From positions 310,001 to 374,000 of the forward strand of contig NC_089464.1 in NCBI RefSeq assembly GCF_029203305.1: a DNA stretch of 64,000 nucleotides, in the 5' to 3' direction. The notes below the pieces were generated by a model that saw nothing but the letters and a program-made list of their open reading frames with translations, was not told where the DNA came from and did not search any database. Numbering within the stretch: position 1 is the first letter of the stretch; every line of letters begins with the position of its first letter. The DNA comes from Yamadazyma tenuis. Taxonomy: Eukaryota; Ascomycota; Pichiomycetes; Serinales; Debaryomycetaceae. Made by a program: the position numbers and the translations under genes. Below, piece after piece: positions 1-9,514 of the stretch.

Positions 1-312
1 TGTCCTTGCTCTTTCGATATTCTGTTGGTTATATACTCCATTACCGGACATGTTGATATGCTGTATGATAGGGTTCTTGATTTTGATTGTATCTAGATTT
101 TTCTTCGAATAGCTACCGGAAGTCGATTTGACCCATTCGAAAGGTGGTATCACTTTCACAATTCCCGATTGCATTCCATATTTGTTTATTGCTTTATTGA
201 ACTTATAAAAGTCCTTGAACTGAGCAAAAGTAGGTTTGAATACAGGGACTCCGCCTGAATAGTGGTCAGGCTCAATCACTAGCTCGGGATCTCCACAGTA
301 TATGTGTTCCAT
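1..312 (-). CDS. RPH1: JmjN/JmjC-domain regulator, 5' part only (Rph1/Gis1 type)
   Basis: An open frame begins with ATG at 312 on the minus strand and runs off the left edge after 104 codons without a stop. Residues about 17-55 form a JmjN domain (PVFKPTFAQFKDFYKFNKAI, then the KYGMQSGIVKVIPP element). This is the N-terminal signature of the Rph1/Gis1/KDM4 family of histone H3K36/K9 demethylases and stress- or nutrient-responsive repressors. The JmjC catalytic core and the C-terminal zinc fingers would lie outside the window, so activity cannot be judged. RPH1 and GIS1 are paralogues in S. cerevisiae; a pre-duplication yeast normally has one, so the symbol stands for the family. Confidence 0.82.
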   Translation of the reverse strand, partial: MEHIYCGDPELVIEPDHYSGGVPVFKPTFAQFKDFYKFNKAINKYGMQSGIVKVIPPFEWVKSTSGSYSKKNLDTIKIKNPIIQHINMSGNGVYNQQNIERART

Positions 313-693
313 TGTTAGTGGAAGAAAACGATTAGGGTGGTATTAACAAGTTGAAAGAGAAATAAGTGTGTGCTGGTTTATTCGAAATGGGTTTGACTTT
401 TGTGTATCGGCCCATTGTCGCACTCGATTGCAAAATTCTGGATAAGCGACAAGAATGGGAACAGCAAGTTAAAGATAAGACAAACTTGCAATGCTAATGA
501 GAGAGGTATCAGAAGTGTCTATTTCACATTCTTGTCAACATATGGATTAGTTAAAACATCAACAGCGGCCAAGGCCCCCAAAAATGACATTTAAAATCAA
601 ATTTATAATGGTGAGAAATTCCTCTTGGCTTAACTCGACGTTCAGAAAAGCCATAAAAGCAGCTCTAAAACCCTACAGGCAGCAAAAAGAAAA
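313..693. other. Intergenic: promoter of the JmjN gene and flank of tRNA-Gly
   Basis: No gene is supported here. Short open frames at 400-594 and 584-907 have no recognisable domain, run across the tRNA gene in one case, and have composition unlike neighbouring proteins. The stretch should hold the promoter of the leftward JmjN gene. Confidence 0.5.
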
Positions 694-764
694 TGCGCAA
701 CCCCGGAATCGAACCGGGGGCCCAACGATGGCAACGTTGGATTTTACCACTAAACCAGTTGCGC
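694..764 (-). tRNA. tRNA-Gly(GCC)
   Basis: Read on the minus strand, this 71-nt segment folds as a complete intronless cloverleaf: acceptor GCGCAAC paired with GTTGCGC, D arm around GTTTAGTGGTAAAAT, anticodon loop TTGCCAT with anticodon GCC, T arm with GGTTCGATTCC, and discriminator A. It is nearly identical to known yeast tRNA-Gly(GCC). The internal A and B boxes are intact. Confidence 0.97.
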
Positions 765-1051
765 TAGTTAAATTTCTACTCGCAAAGCATCCTCTACCTG
801 CACATAACATTTGTTGCGCGCGAGTGATTCCACTAAACCAATTCCACTTATCTTGCTTATTATTCTGTGTGGTTCATGTTAAGGTGAAGTTCAGTTATCC
901 AGTATGATATGTTTAAGACAGTGTATGTATGAGTCTATTTTTGTACCTATCACTGAAAAATTTCCCTAATGAGATCTGTTATAGAGTCAAAAACTTCACG
1001 TTGAAAAGACATTCAAGGTATCAAACTCTTCAAGGGTAAAAAAAAGTAAAG

Positions 1052-1123
1052 CTCCGCGACGGGGAATTGAACCCCGGTCCCCCGCGCGACAAGCGGGGAT
1101 TCTAGCCACTAAACTATCACGGA
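1052..1123 (-). tRNA. tRNA-Asp(GTC)
   Basis: On the minus strand this 72-nt element forms an intronless cloverleaf: acceptor TCCGTGA paired with TCGCGGA, D arm TAGTTTAGTGGCTAGAA, anticodon loop TTGTCGC giving anticodon GTC, T arm GGTTCAATTCC and discriminator G. The sequence matches the yeast tRNA-Asp pattern. The anticodon separates it from the similar tRNA-Glu. Confidence 0.96.
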
Positions 1124-2083
1124 CACGCTTTTAAATAAAAAACTGTATGATTCAAATATCCTAACCTCCAACATTTTACATAGTAAACACTGGCTATAAA
1201 CGATTATTATCCCTAAAAACAGGAGAGCAGATGTTTTTGCAATTTTTATTTTGCGTACATCTTATTTCCAACTAAAGAAGACTTTACAAGGCTCACATGT
1301 CGGTAGACGAGTGGTGGTCTCTAGACTTCAGCACCCCCCTTCTGGGTTGTGTGCTCTGCAAGTCAAAAATCTGGGGTACAGGGAGTGTTCCACGCCTGCA
1401 CCTGTCAGGTCACATATTCATGAACAAGTGGGGCAAGTCCTGAAACCGAGAGGTGTTTCTTGTTTCTACTGCGGAATGATGCGTGAGCTAATTGTCGCTT
1501 TGATTCTAGGGATATTTGCGATGGCTCCAATTCTTGAAGGCATTTGGGATTTAATTTTTCTACAGAGTAGTCTTTCATGGCTAAAGGTTTTGTCTAGTAG
1601 AAGCACACAAATGAGTATGACTTCTGGCCTGTTTTTCATATTCGGATGCAAATGGACTAGGTCATACTCTCGTACTTATGTTGCTCTAGATTGCTTGAAT
1701 ACCCTAGAAATTGACGTACTTTGGCTCCGATCCATGTTTTTCTCCTCAGGAAGGGCTGGGCCACGATATAGGAAACTGCAAAGACAAGTATCCTCCTGTA
1801 ATCTTGGAAAATACGGATGATTTTACTGATGGTTCACAGTTTGTTAGAATCGTGTGATCTTGGTAAACATATGTGGTATTGAACTTCAACAGCCCCTTCA
1901 AGTTTGAAGACCTTTTTGTGGGTGCGTTTTCAGCTCTCAGACTGATTTTTAGTCTTCCGGACTCGGAATAACTCCTTGGGAAGGTAGAGTAAAATAGTAT
2001 GGGCTTGAATTCAGTATACTTACAGAGTTATATTCATACCACTTGTCGATTATTAGACATATACAATTTAAAAGATAAGCGAA
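1124..2083. other. 960-bp gap with no recognised gene
   Basis: No convincing protein gene is visible. A 189-codon frame (1251-1820, +) is open, but its product is rich in Arg, Cys and Ser, has no domain, and its first in-frame codon is not ATG. A TATA-like element (TATAAAC, about 1195-1201) precedes a stretch from about 1270 to 1470 that looks more GC-rich than the surroundings. That would fit a structured non-coding RNA, but U1, U2, U5, U6, 5S and SRP signature motifs were looked for by eye and not found. The 2000-2083 end is the 3' flank of the permease pseudogene. Confidence 0.4.
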
Positions 2084-3820
2084 CTAAACGGTAGGGCCTG
2101 CCCCTTCTGTAGCTATGACGATATGTTTAACACCATCCTTACCCATTTCCCCAATAAGTTGGTCTGCATTGAACACATCAACTTCGGTGGTCTTAAACTT
2201 TCTTGCTGGAACTCCTTCATTGAACAACAAGTCCAACTCAGCAAAAGTTTTACCCTTGGTTTCTGGTAAATCAAACCAGCACCAAATTGCAGATGCAATA
2301 CAGAATCCAGCCCAGAAGAATCCGGTCTTTGCTCCCCAGTTCCAAGCGGTTGGATTTAACATATAAGGAGTGATGACAGCCACAATAATACCAGCAATAT
2401 TATACAGGTTTCTCGAGATAATAATGGACTTGGTTCTTAATTTGGTAGAGGGTATTTCAGCCACCAAACAATAGCAAATAGGGCCAATAGTAAGATCATA
2501 CACAAAAGTATAGATCAAAAGTAACGATCCAATACCCCAAGAGGCATTTGCGTTACTAGAACAACCTAACCCACCAACAATTAACAAAATTACAGCATTT
2601 ACGATCAAGCCTCCAAAATAAGAGTCAAATCTTCCCAGCTTTTGTGATACAAACCATGATCCGAAAGTACCAATAATACCCAAGCAATATTGAATGATAG
2701 AGAAGGTAAAAGCCATAGAAGTTGAAAGACCTGCTTGTTCATAAAAGTAAGTTGAATATCCCATTAAGGCCGAACCAGTAATATTTTGAACGACCCAAGT
2801 AATGGCTCCTATTCTGGTTCTTCTTAAATCTTTTCCTTTGAAACAATCAATGAAAGAAGATTCCGAATTGGTTTTCAATCTTTCTTCAGTGATGGTCAAC
2901 TGCATTTTGTTGATCATGGCATCTGTCAACATCTGTTTATTGGTCACATACTTGTTTTCAGATAACAACCGGCCAATTGAAACCCTGGCCTCGTGAAATT
3001 TTCCCTTTCTAACAAGCCACCAGGGAGACTCAGGAGCTAAAAAGATTCCAAGCATGATGGGAAGAGGCCAAACCCACTGAACCCCGAAAGGTATTCTGTA
3101 GGCCATATTTGTATCATTTTCAACCAAAGCTTTCAAAACTCCTGAACTGATCAATTGACCAAACACCCAACAAACATTGACATAAGTTGTCAAATAAATT
3201 CTCAACACAGTAGGACACACTTCAGAAGCATAAGAAACCGTCAACGTCTGGAAAGCACCCCAAGGAATACCAAGTAACAATTCACCAGCAATTAACATTC
3301 CTACATTTTGAGCAAAGAAGACGATGAAAATAAACCCAGTAGTAAACATCAAAGCAATGATCAAAGTCCATCTGTAACCAATCCTGTCAGCTACAACCCC
3401 AGCCACTGCTAATCCCAAAATTTCACCAACATTAACACACATGGACAAAGTAGTCTGGATGTTACTAGGAATCTGGTGTGCCCCATCTGGGTCGTTAGGG
3501 TCGACTGCCTTCCCATATCTCTTTTGGAAAGCAGGCATCGCGTACATACTGTTCAATAAATTTGTGTCATACCCTTCCATAACCAAAGCAGTTGATAAAA
3601 CAATAGACCACATTGCTGCCTTGGGGAATGTTCTCTACCCTTCACCCAAGGGCATGATTTTATCCTTTTTATCATTATGTTTTACATCTTCACTGATATC
3701 AATGAACTTTGCAAGAAAATCGTCGACCTCAGCATCTAAAGACATTGAAGCCTTATCCAACTTTTCCCCCACATCGATAACTTCTTTTGGGTTTCTAACG
3801 TCTTCAACAAATTGTGACAT
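2084..3820 (-). pseudogene. Maltose/alpha-glucoside MFS permease, interrupted by in-frame TAG
   Basis: The frame from ATG at 3820 encodes a 61-residue hydrophilic N-terminus ending near a MPLGEG segment, then a TAG codon at 3637-3635. It continues in the same frame (RTFPKAAMWS...) to a stop at 2084. Downstream of the TAG lies a complete 12-TM sugar-porter body homologous to fungal MAL11/MAL31-type proton-maltose symporters: EGYDT in TM1, GIPWGAFQTLTVSYASE, the APESPWW loop and the DLPETKG signature near the C-terminus. In the family the region MPL-x(n)-YPKAAAWS is continuous, so the TAG replaces one codon just before TM1. Either the gene is a recent pseudogene or it is translated from the ATG at 3613 as a 509-aa protein lacking the cytosolic N-terminus. 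It is divergent from the intact maltase gene. Confidence 0.85.
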
Positions 3821-4718
3821 TATGATTGAACCAAACTAATTGAATCCAATACAATGGAATCCACCTGTCTATTTATGCATTTTTGGCAAGAAGAAATTCC
3901 GTGACGATCAACCTAAGAAAAGTTATGAATATGGTGTCCACACACTCATCTCATGCATTACCCCAATTATTTTTAAAAAAATCCACCATTTAATGGGGTG
4001 GTTCATTCAGCCAGGTCCCATGGGGTCAATCAGACCGCAGATCTTCGAAGACTGTCATTTCAGGAGACAAAATCGGACTCCAAAATTAATCCTCATAACC
4101 AATTACTTTTCGTAACTGCCGTGCAAGTGGACATGTTTGGCATTTGGCGCCAACTAGAGTCTCATCTACCCCCGCAAAAATCAACAAACTCTAAAACTCT
4201 AAAGGTGATTTCGGGAAAAGCTTCACAGGTAGCCAATCTGTAAATCTTCAGTAGTGGCGGGCCTTTGCATTCCTTGCTTGCTTCTAAATCCCCATAAGTT
4301 TTTGATTCGGTATTTGTTGCTGCGCCAGGACTTTGTTACTTAATTTGCTAAGCTCTTACCCCAGTTTTTCCTGATACCGCGGGGTTATCTCGAGTTTGAG
4401 AATCGCCTCTCGAAAAGACAGGTTCCCGATATCGCAGGTTTACTGGAACAAAGTTTTTGCGTGGTTTAGGTGTTCGCAAACTTAGTCGCCCCGAATAATG
4501 TAATTCGGAATCCTTACAAAGTTCGCACCTCTCTAATCAGAACCATGAATAATTCTGGGGTAATGGGGTAAACCAACAACAATGACGTTTCGACATCGCT
4601 GAATTAACTTCAATTGGAACGATCATACTTCCGAGGAACGTTGAGATGGTTTCAAAAAAGAATACCATTTAAATCGGTGCTATTCTGGTCCAACGGTCTT
4701 TTTTCCCACTCAAAAAAT
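3821..4718. promoter_or_regulatory. Divergent MAL permease/maltase promoter with Mig1-type sites
   Basis: This 898-bp gap separates the permease (minus) from the maltase (plus). Two near-perfect Mig1 sites (AT-run followed by CTGGGG) are present: 4359-4369 on the minus strand (AAAAACTGGGG) and 4547-4560 on the plus strand (GAATAATTCTGGGG). A GCGGGG core lies at 4379-4384. They fit glucose repression of a MAL locus. An activator site cannot be assigned with confidence, and no MAL activator gene is in the window. Confidence 0.6.
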
Positions 4719-6446
4719 ATGACTAAAGACTACATTTGGTGGAAAGATGCCACCATTTACCAAATCTGGCCCGCTTCTTACAAGGACTCAAATAACGATG
4801 GAGTGGGAGATATTCCTGGTATTATTTCCAAATTAGACTACATTAAGTCGTTGGGAGCCGATATTATCTGGTTGTCTCCCATGTACGACTCTCCTCAAGA
4901 TGACATGGGTTACGACATTAGTAACTACAACACCATCTACCCAAAGTATGGTACCATGGAAGATATGGATAACTTGATCAGTGGATGCCACAAACGGGAA
5001 ATAAAGCTTATTTTGGATTTGGTTGTCAACCATACTTCGTCTGAACACGATTGGTTCAAAGAGAGTAAATCTTCTAGAGACAATTCCAAAAGAGACTGGT
5101 ATGTTTGGAAGCCCGCCAGATACGATTCCGAAGGTAAGCGACACCCTCCCAACAACTGGAAATCGTTCTTTTCTGAGTCAGCCTGGGAGTACGATGAAAC
5201 TACAGATGAGTACTACTTGCACTTATTTGCCAAGAGTCAACCAGATTTGAACTGGGAAAATGAAACCACCAGGAACGCCATTTACGAATATGCTTTGGAC
5301 TTTTGGTTTAAAAAGGGAATCGATGGGTTTAGAATCGATACAGCTGGCTTATATTCCAAGGATCAGAGCTTCGCTGATGCTCCTATTGTGTCACCAGGTG
5401 AAGAACTTCAGTTCTGTGGAAACCTGGTCAACAACGGACCTAGAATCCACGAGTTCCATAAGGAGATGTTTGAAAAGGTCACCTCCAAGTACGATGTCAT
5501 GACGGTTGGAGAAGTGGGACATTGTTCAAGGGAAGATACTTTAAAGTATGTCAGTGCCAAAGAACGGGAAATGAGCATGGTGTTCTTGTTCGACTTGGTG
5601 AGTTTGGGTTATTCCTCCACTGACCGATACCAATATGATGGTTTTTCCCTCAAGGATCTCAAGGATGCAATTGTCAAACAATGTAACTTCATCTTTGGAA
5701 CCGATGCCTGGTCTACTATGTTTATTGAAAACCACGACCAGGCCAGAGCAGTAACTAGATTTGGAAATACCAAAACCTTAGACAATACCTTCAAGTCAGC
5801 CAAGTTGATTGCTTTAATGCAAGCAACTTTGACAGGCACTTTGTTTATCTATCAAGGTCAGGAAATTGGGATGACAAATTTACCTAGATCTTGGGATATC
5901 TCCGAATACAAGGACATAGAAAGTAACAATGCCTACCAAGACTTACTTAAGACTCACAACATTTCCGACCCCGAAAATGACTCTCGAGTAAAACGGTTTA
6001 TGGATACCCTCGCTTTGGTATCAAGGGACCATGCCAGATCTCCTGTCCAGTGGACAGCTGATAAACATGGTGGGTTTTCGGGAACTAAACCTTGGATGAG
6101 AGTTAACGACAACTACAAGGAAATCAATGTGGAGTCTCAAGTTGGTGATCCCAACAGTGTGTTCAGCTTCTACCAGAAGTGCTTGGTGTTAAGACGCCAG
6201 TATAAGGACTTGTTTGTGTACGGAGACATTTCAGTTTTGGATTACGAGAACCCCCAGCTTTTCTCTTATGTCAAACAAAGTGGCACATCCAAGGCTTACG
6301 TTGTGTTGAACTTCAGTGGAGAACCCGCCAAATTTGAGAGTCTGGTTCCAGGGACCTTGAGGTTACTCAACACCAACGTCGATGACTTTAAGGATGACCT
6401 GTTAAGTCCTTGGGAAGGCCGGGTATACTTGGTTGAGCAGTTATAG
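4719..6446 (+). CDS. MAL12: Maltase (GH13 alpha-1,4-glucosidase)
   Basis: A 575-aa GH13 alpha-glucosidase hydrolysing maltose and related alpha-1,4-glucosides in the cytosol; family length is about 570-585. The ATG at 4719 (MTKDYIWWKDA) is chosen because it matches the family N-terminus, and the frame upstream has no ATG. Catalytic residues are visible: nucleophile D207 in DGFRIDTAGL, acid/base E265 in VMTVGEVGH and transition-state D340 in IENHDQAR. The residue after the nucleophile is Thr208. Thr here is typical of maltases and Val of isomaltases, so maltose is the likely substrate. It shares a divergent promoter with the broken maltose permease. Reading CTG as Ser changes a few surface residues. 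Confidence 0.93.
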   Translation: MTKDYIWWKDATIYQIWPASYKDSNNDGVGDIPGIISKLDYIKSLGADIIWLSPMYDSPQDDMGYDISNYNTIYPKYGTMEDMDNLISGCHKREIKLILDLVVNHTSSEHDWFKESKSSRDNSKRDWYVWKPARYDSEGKRHPPNNWKSFFSESAWEYDETTDEYYLHLFAKSQPDLNWENETTRNAIYEYALDFWFKKGIDGFRIDTAGLYSKDQSFADAPIVSPGEELQFCGNLVNNGPRIHEFHKEMFEKVTSKYDVMTVGEVGHCSREDTLKYVSAKEREMSMVFLFDLVSLGYSSTDRYQYDGFSLKDLKDAIVKQCNFIFGTDAWSTMFIENHDQARAVTRFGNTKTLDNTFKSAKLIALMQATLTGTLFIYQGQEIGMTNLPRSWDISEYKDIESNNAYQDLLKTHNISDPENDSRVKRFMDTLALVSRDHARSPVQWTADKHGGFSGTKPWMRVNDNYKEINVESQVGDPNSVFSFYQKCLVLRRQYKDLFVYGDISVLDYENPQLFSYVKQSGTSKAYVVLNFSGEPAKFESLVPGTLRLLNTNVDDFKDDLLSPWEGRVYLVEQL

Positions 6447-6927
6447 TTTACTAGATTTTAGCCCAATATATAAATTGTATGCCGCAGTCACATTCGCAGC
6501 TGGCACAAATTAGCTTTACCCTCAGAGGGCTACAAACACTACACATATTCAAGATATACAACCATAGGTGGTTTGGCCCAGGTTCAAGTATTTTGATGTC
6601 CCCCTTTACCATTGATACCTGTTCCCCTGAAGTATATGGTATGGGCGTCGCCTAACCAATTTGGCAATTCACCAAATGAAGCGAATCATAAACATTGGAC
6701 CTAAATGGGTAATATCATCGGCTCCCGAGAACTAGCGCGCTCGCCCACACTGCGCTGTGGTAAATTCTAGCGTCCCGCTAGATTCTCCCACTGTGAATAC
6801 CGCACCTCTTCTTGGATATTTTTTCTTTCTTATACACAAATCCACCTGGAACAAAATTCTAATTTTAACTCACAACTCTTCTTCCTACCGTTTTGCTTGT
6901 TAAACTTCCCATACTCCAAGGTACAGA
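6447..6927. other. Intergenic: maltase 3' flank and PRM5-like promoter
   Basis: No gene is seen. The segment contains a perfect 7-bp inverted repeat with a 3-nt spacer (TCTAGCG-TCC-CGCTAGA, 6766-6782) about 150 bp upstream of the next start, and a pyrimidine-rich leader. The inverted repeat could bind a dimeric factor or be chance. Confidence 0.35.
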
Positions 6928-7836
6928 ATGTTTCACGCCAATATACCCCCAACCCTCACTACTAGGTTCATAGAGAGGGCTGCCATGCCCAGCTTGGACT
7001 TACCATCGTTGTCAAGTACTGGAGAGACCTACACCACACCCTCAGTGACGGTTCCACCCAACGATAATAACCCTTATATTTTGACCACTTCCAACGTTAA
7101 CGGAACCGTATTCATAGCCGTGGGGTCTATAGTTGGTGCCATGCTTTTGGCCTTCATCTTATATCACCTTATCCGGTCAATAACAGCATCCCGAAATGCC
7201 AAGAAGGCTCTTCTTGATGATAAGCAAACGTATGAAAAGTATCAAAACAACAACTCCACCGCATACGGATTGAGTCCCCTGACGACATTAAACTTCTTTG
7301 GTGATACTCGGAACTCGCAGGTAGGTAAATTACCGTTGTTGCTGCACCACGCCACAAAATCGTTTTCTGATATGAACGGGGGATACATTGACTCTCAGCT
7401 TGGAGACACCTCCACTTTATATCAGTCTGAAGTGGGAATGCCAACGGTTAAGAATGATGTTACAAAGATGTTCATTTCACCTACTGCTGAGGTAATGTCA
7501 CACAACCGAGTCAAGTCCCAAATTTTTGGATCCAACACAAACCTCTTCAACAACCTGATGTCCAACATGTCCAACACTCCCGACCAAACCCAACATTCCA
7601 CCATCCCCAACTTATATATCAGCAACGACAACACCAACAGTGAATATTCCTTGAGCACAAACACAAACAGCCACACCAATAATCACTATCCGATTCAGAG
7701 AGATATGCTGAAACAAGATATTCCAGAACACTTGCAGCGAATGGCTGCCAACTCGAGTTCACAGAATACCTTGAACGTCAAGCCTAATCGGAAGACCATT
7801 CCTAGTATGTACTTGGAAGACTTGATTGATGAGTAG
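6928..7836 (+). CDS. PRM5: PRM5/YNL058C-like single-pass membrane protein
   Basis: A 302-aa protein with a Ser/Thr-rich extracellular N-terminus, one transmembrane segment at about residues 60-83 (after NPYIL and NGTVFIAVGSIVGAMLL), and a long Asn/Ser-rich cytosolic tail. The order of motifs (NPYIL, NGTVF plus TM, FISPT in the tail, C-terminal RKTIPSMYLEDL) matches the Prm5/YNL058C family. In S. cerevisiae PRM5 is induced by pheromone and by cell-wall stress. The molecular function is unknown. There are Met codons at residues 1 and 20; the first is taken. RHO3, a cell-polarity GTPase, follows on the same strand. Confidence 0.75.
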   Translation: MFHANIPPTLTTRFIERAAMPSLDLPSLSSTGETYTTPSVTVPPNDNNPYILTTSNVNGTVFIAVGSIVGAMLLAFILYHLIRSITASRNAKKALLDDKQTYEKYQNNNSTAYGLSPLTTLNFFGDTRNSQVGKLPLLLHHATKSFSDMNGGYIDSQLGDTSTLYQSEVGMPTVKNDVTKMFISPTAEVMSHNRVKSQIFGSNTNLFNNLMSNMSNTPDQTQHSTIPNLYISNDNTNSEYSLSTNTNSHTNNHYPIQRDMLKQDIPEHLQRMAANSSSQNTLNVKPNRKTIPSMYLEDLIDE

Positions 7837-8059
7837 GGTTGGACACCAGAGTAGGGTCAACTCCAGAGTTTTATTCACACATCATATTATTATATTGCTC
7901 TAATCATATCTTACTATAAACACTAGCTGTGTTCTGTATGGGTTTTACTTTCCCCTGCATTCCAACTATCTCACCGATTTTTTCGCGCTTTGCTCTCGCT
8001 TATTTCGTCAGGTTCGATATATCTCCCTATATCAGCAACCAACCGAATTCCCTAACACA

Positions 8060-8815
8060 ATGCCTATCTGCGGTGGAGGCCAAAAAACTAGTACGTCGTG
8101 CTCCTGAACTGGTGGGGAACACCACGCTTACCTATGATCCGTGTATTTCACATACTAACGTCAATTCTTAGTCCAACGTAAAATCGTGATTCTAGGCGAC
8201 GGTGCCTGTGGTAAAACATCCTTATTAAACGTGTTTACTCGAGGCTATTTTCCTCAGGTGTATGAACCAACTGTTTTTGAAAACTACGTTCATGATATCT
8301 TCATCGATGGCCAATCGGTTCAGCTATCTTTATGGGATACGGCTGGTCAAGAAGAATTTGATAGGCTAAGATCTCTATCATACAGTGACACCCACTGTAT
8401 TATGTTATGCTTCAGTATTGATTCCCCTGATTCCTTGGAAAATGTTCAGACCAGATGGGTTGGAGAGATTGCTGATAACTGTGAAGGAGTCAAGTTGGTG
8501 TTGGTGGCCTTAAAGTGTGATTTGAGATCAAACGAAGATACCGATGTCGAACAACCAATAAACCATGAAGATGATCTGTTCAACCCTTACAATGCCAACT
8601 CCAACCCCTACCAACAGCTGAGAAGATTAGTAAGCTACGAAGAAGGTTTGGCTGTGGCCAAAAAAGTTGGAGCTTTAAGGTACTTGGAATGTTCGGCCAA
8701 GAAGAATAGAGGGGTCAATGAAGCCTTTAGTGAAGCAGCCCGGTGTGCTTTGAATGCCAGACCAAAGGGTGCTAACGACAATGAAGTCGAAAAAAGATCC
8801 TGTGTTGTGATGTAA
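8060..8815 (+). CDS. RHO3: Rho3 small GTPase (two exons)
   Basis: A 224-aa Rho-family GTPase controlling exocytosis and actin polarity at the bud. Exon 1 is 8060-8090 (MPICGGGQKT plus one base), the intron 8091-8171 (GTACGT donor, TACTAAC at 8153-8159, TTAG acceptor), exon 2 8172-8815. Joining gives the codon ATC and a seamless N-terminus, IQRKIVILGDGACGKTSLLN. Visible motifs: P-loop GDGACGKT, effector YEPTVFENY, switch II DTAGQEEFDRLR, KCDL for NKxD, and ECSAK. The tail ends in the CAAX box CVVM, so it is prenylated. The FTRGYFP segment and the Asn/Asp insertion before SYEEGLA are characteristic of Rho3 rather than Rho1, Rho4 or Cdc42. Confidence 0.95.
8091..8171 (+). other. RHO3 spliceosomal intron
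   Basis: 81 nt: donor GTACGT at 8091, branch point TACTAAC at 8153-8159, acceptor TTAG ending at 8171. It interrupts codon 11 in phase 1. Without splicing the ATG frame at 8060 does not reach the GTPase domain. Confidence 0.92.
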
Positions 8816-8918
8816 AAGAAAAACCATTAGACATTGTATAATTAGCTCGCATATACACCAATAAAAGTAGTCTTAAATATTTTTATTCGTTCGTTACTAT
8901 TTACATTTCTTGATCCAT

Positions 8919-9365
8919 TCAATCTTCTTTAAAGGGATTGACAAGAGGGGTTTCCCGGATATCCCATACATCTTCAGAGCTTCCATGAGCTTTTTCATTC
9001 AAAAGCCGTTGCTTGTGGAACTGTTGAATCTTTTGAGCAGTTTCAATGTCTTTCATACTCGATTGTTCATTGACTTGAGTTTCGGAAACAAAGCTTCCAT
9101 GTCTCAAAGCAAACCAAAGCTTCTCTCGCTGCTTCCCACAATACAGCAATTCTCCATACCTGTAATAGTTCTTTATTTGACCACCAATAGAAAAGCATTG
9201 GAAAAGCTCATCAAACGCTGTGCTTATCAGCATGGTACTAGGATAAGCACCAAGATCTGTCCGACTCAAGGAAGCTGTTAATTTTTGTCTTTTCTCTTTG
9301 ATATCATCGGGCAGATCTTTGAAGTATGACCAGAGTTGTTCTAGTTCTTGTTCTTCTTTTGACAT
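8919..9365 (-). CDS. DUF3128 (Emi1-like) small protein
   Basis: A 148-aa protein convergent with RHO3. The core AFDELFQCFSIGGQIKNYYR, followed by YGELLYC and the KLWFALRHG segment, matches the DUF3128 pattern, in which two cysteines bracket a GxQxxxYYRYG motif. This family includes S. cerevisiae Emi1, linked to early meiotic induction and respiratory metabolism. The biochemical role is not known. There is no signal peptide or membrane segment. The start at 9365 is the only ATG before the conserved core. Confidence 0.7.
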   Translation of the reverse strand: MSKEEQELEQLWSYFKDLPDDIKEKRQKLTASLSRTDLGAYPSTMLISTAFDELFQCFSIGGQIKNYYRYGELLYCGKQREKLWFALRHGSFVSETQVNEQSSMKDIETAQKIQQFHKQRLLNEKAHGSSEDVWDIRETPLVNPFKED

Positions 9366-9441
9366 AGTGAGCAGCTGACAATAACCAACCTGAAAAAGTG
9401 AGAAAAAAACTAATTGAGATATTGAGTCAAAAAAAATTAAA

Positions 9442-9514
9442 TGCCTTCAGCCAGATTCGAACTGACGATCTCCTCATTACTAGTGAGGTGCCTTACCAAC
9501 TTGGCCATAAAGGC
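9442..9514 (-). tRNA. tRNA-Thr(AGT)
   Basis: On the minus strand 73 nt fold as an intronless cloverleaf: acceptor GCCTTTA paired with TGAAGGC (one wobble), D arm TGGCCAAGTTGGTAAGGC, anticodon loop CTAGTAA giving anticodon AGT (inosine at the wobble position), T arm AGTTCGAATCT and discriminator A. The sequence matches yeast tRNA-Thr(AGT). Confidence 0.95.

Noticed and set aside
400..907. Two short plus-strand frames (64 and 107 codons)
   Set aside because: The second runs through the tRNA-Gly gene and neither shows domain or composition support.
1251..1820. 189-codon open frame on the plus strand
   Set aside because: No ATG at its start, Arg/Cys/Ser-rich product with no domain, and no recognisable homology; more likely non-coding.
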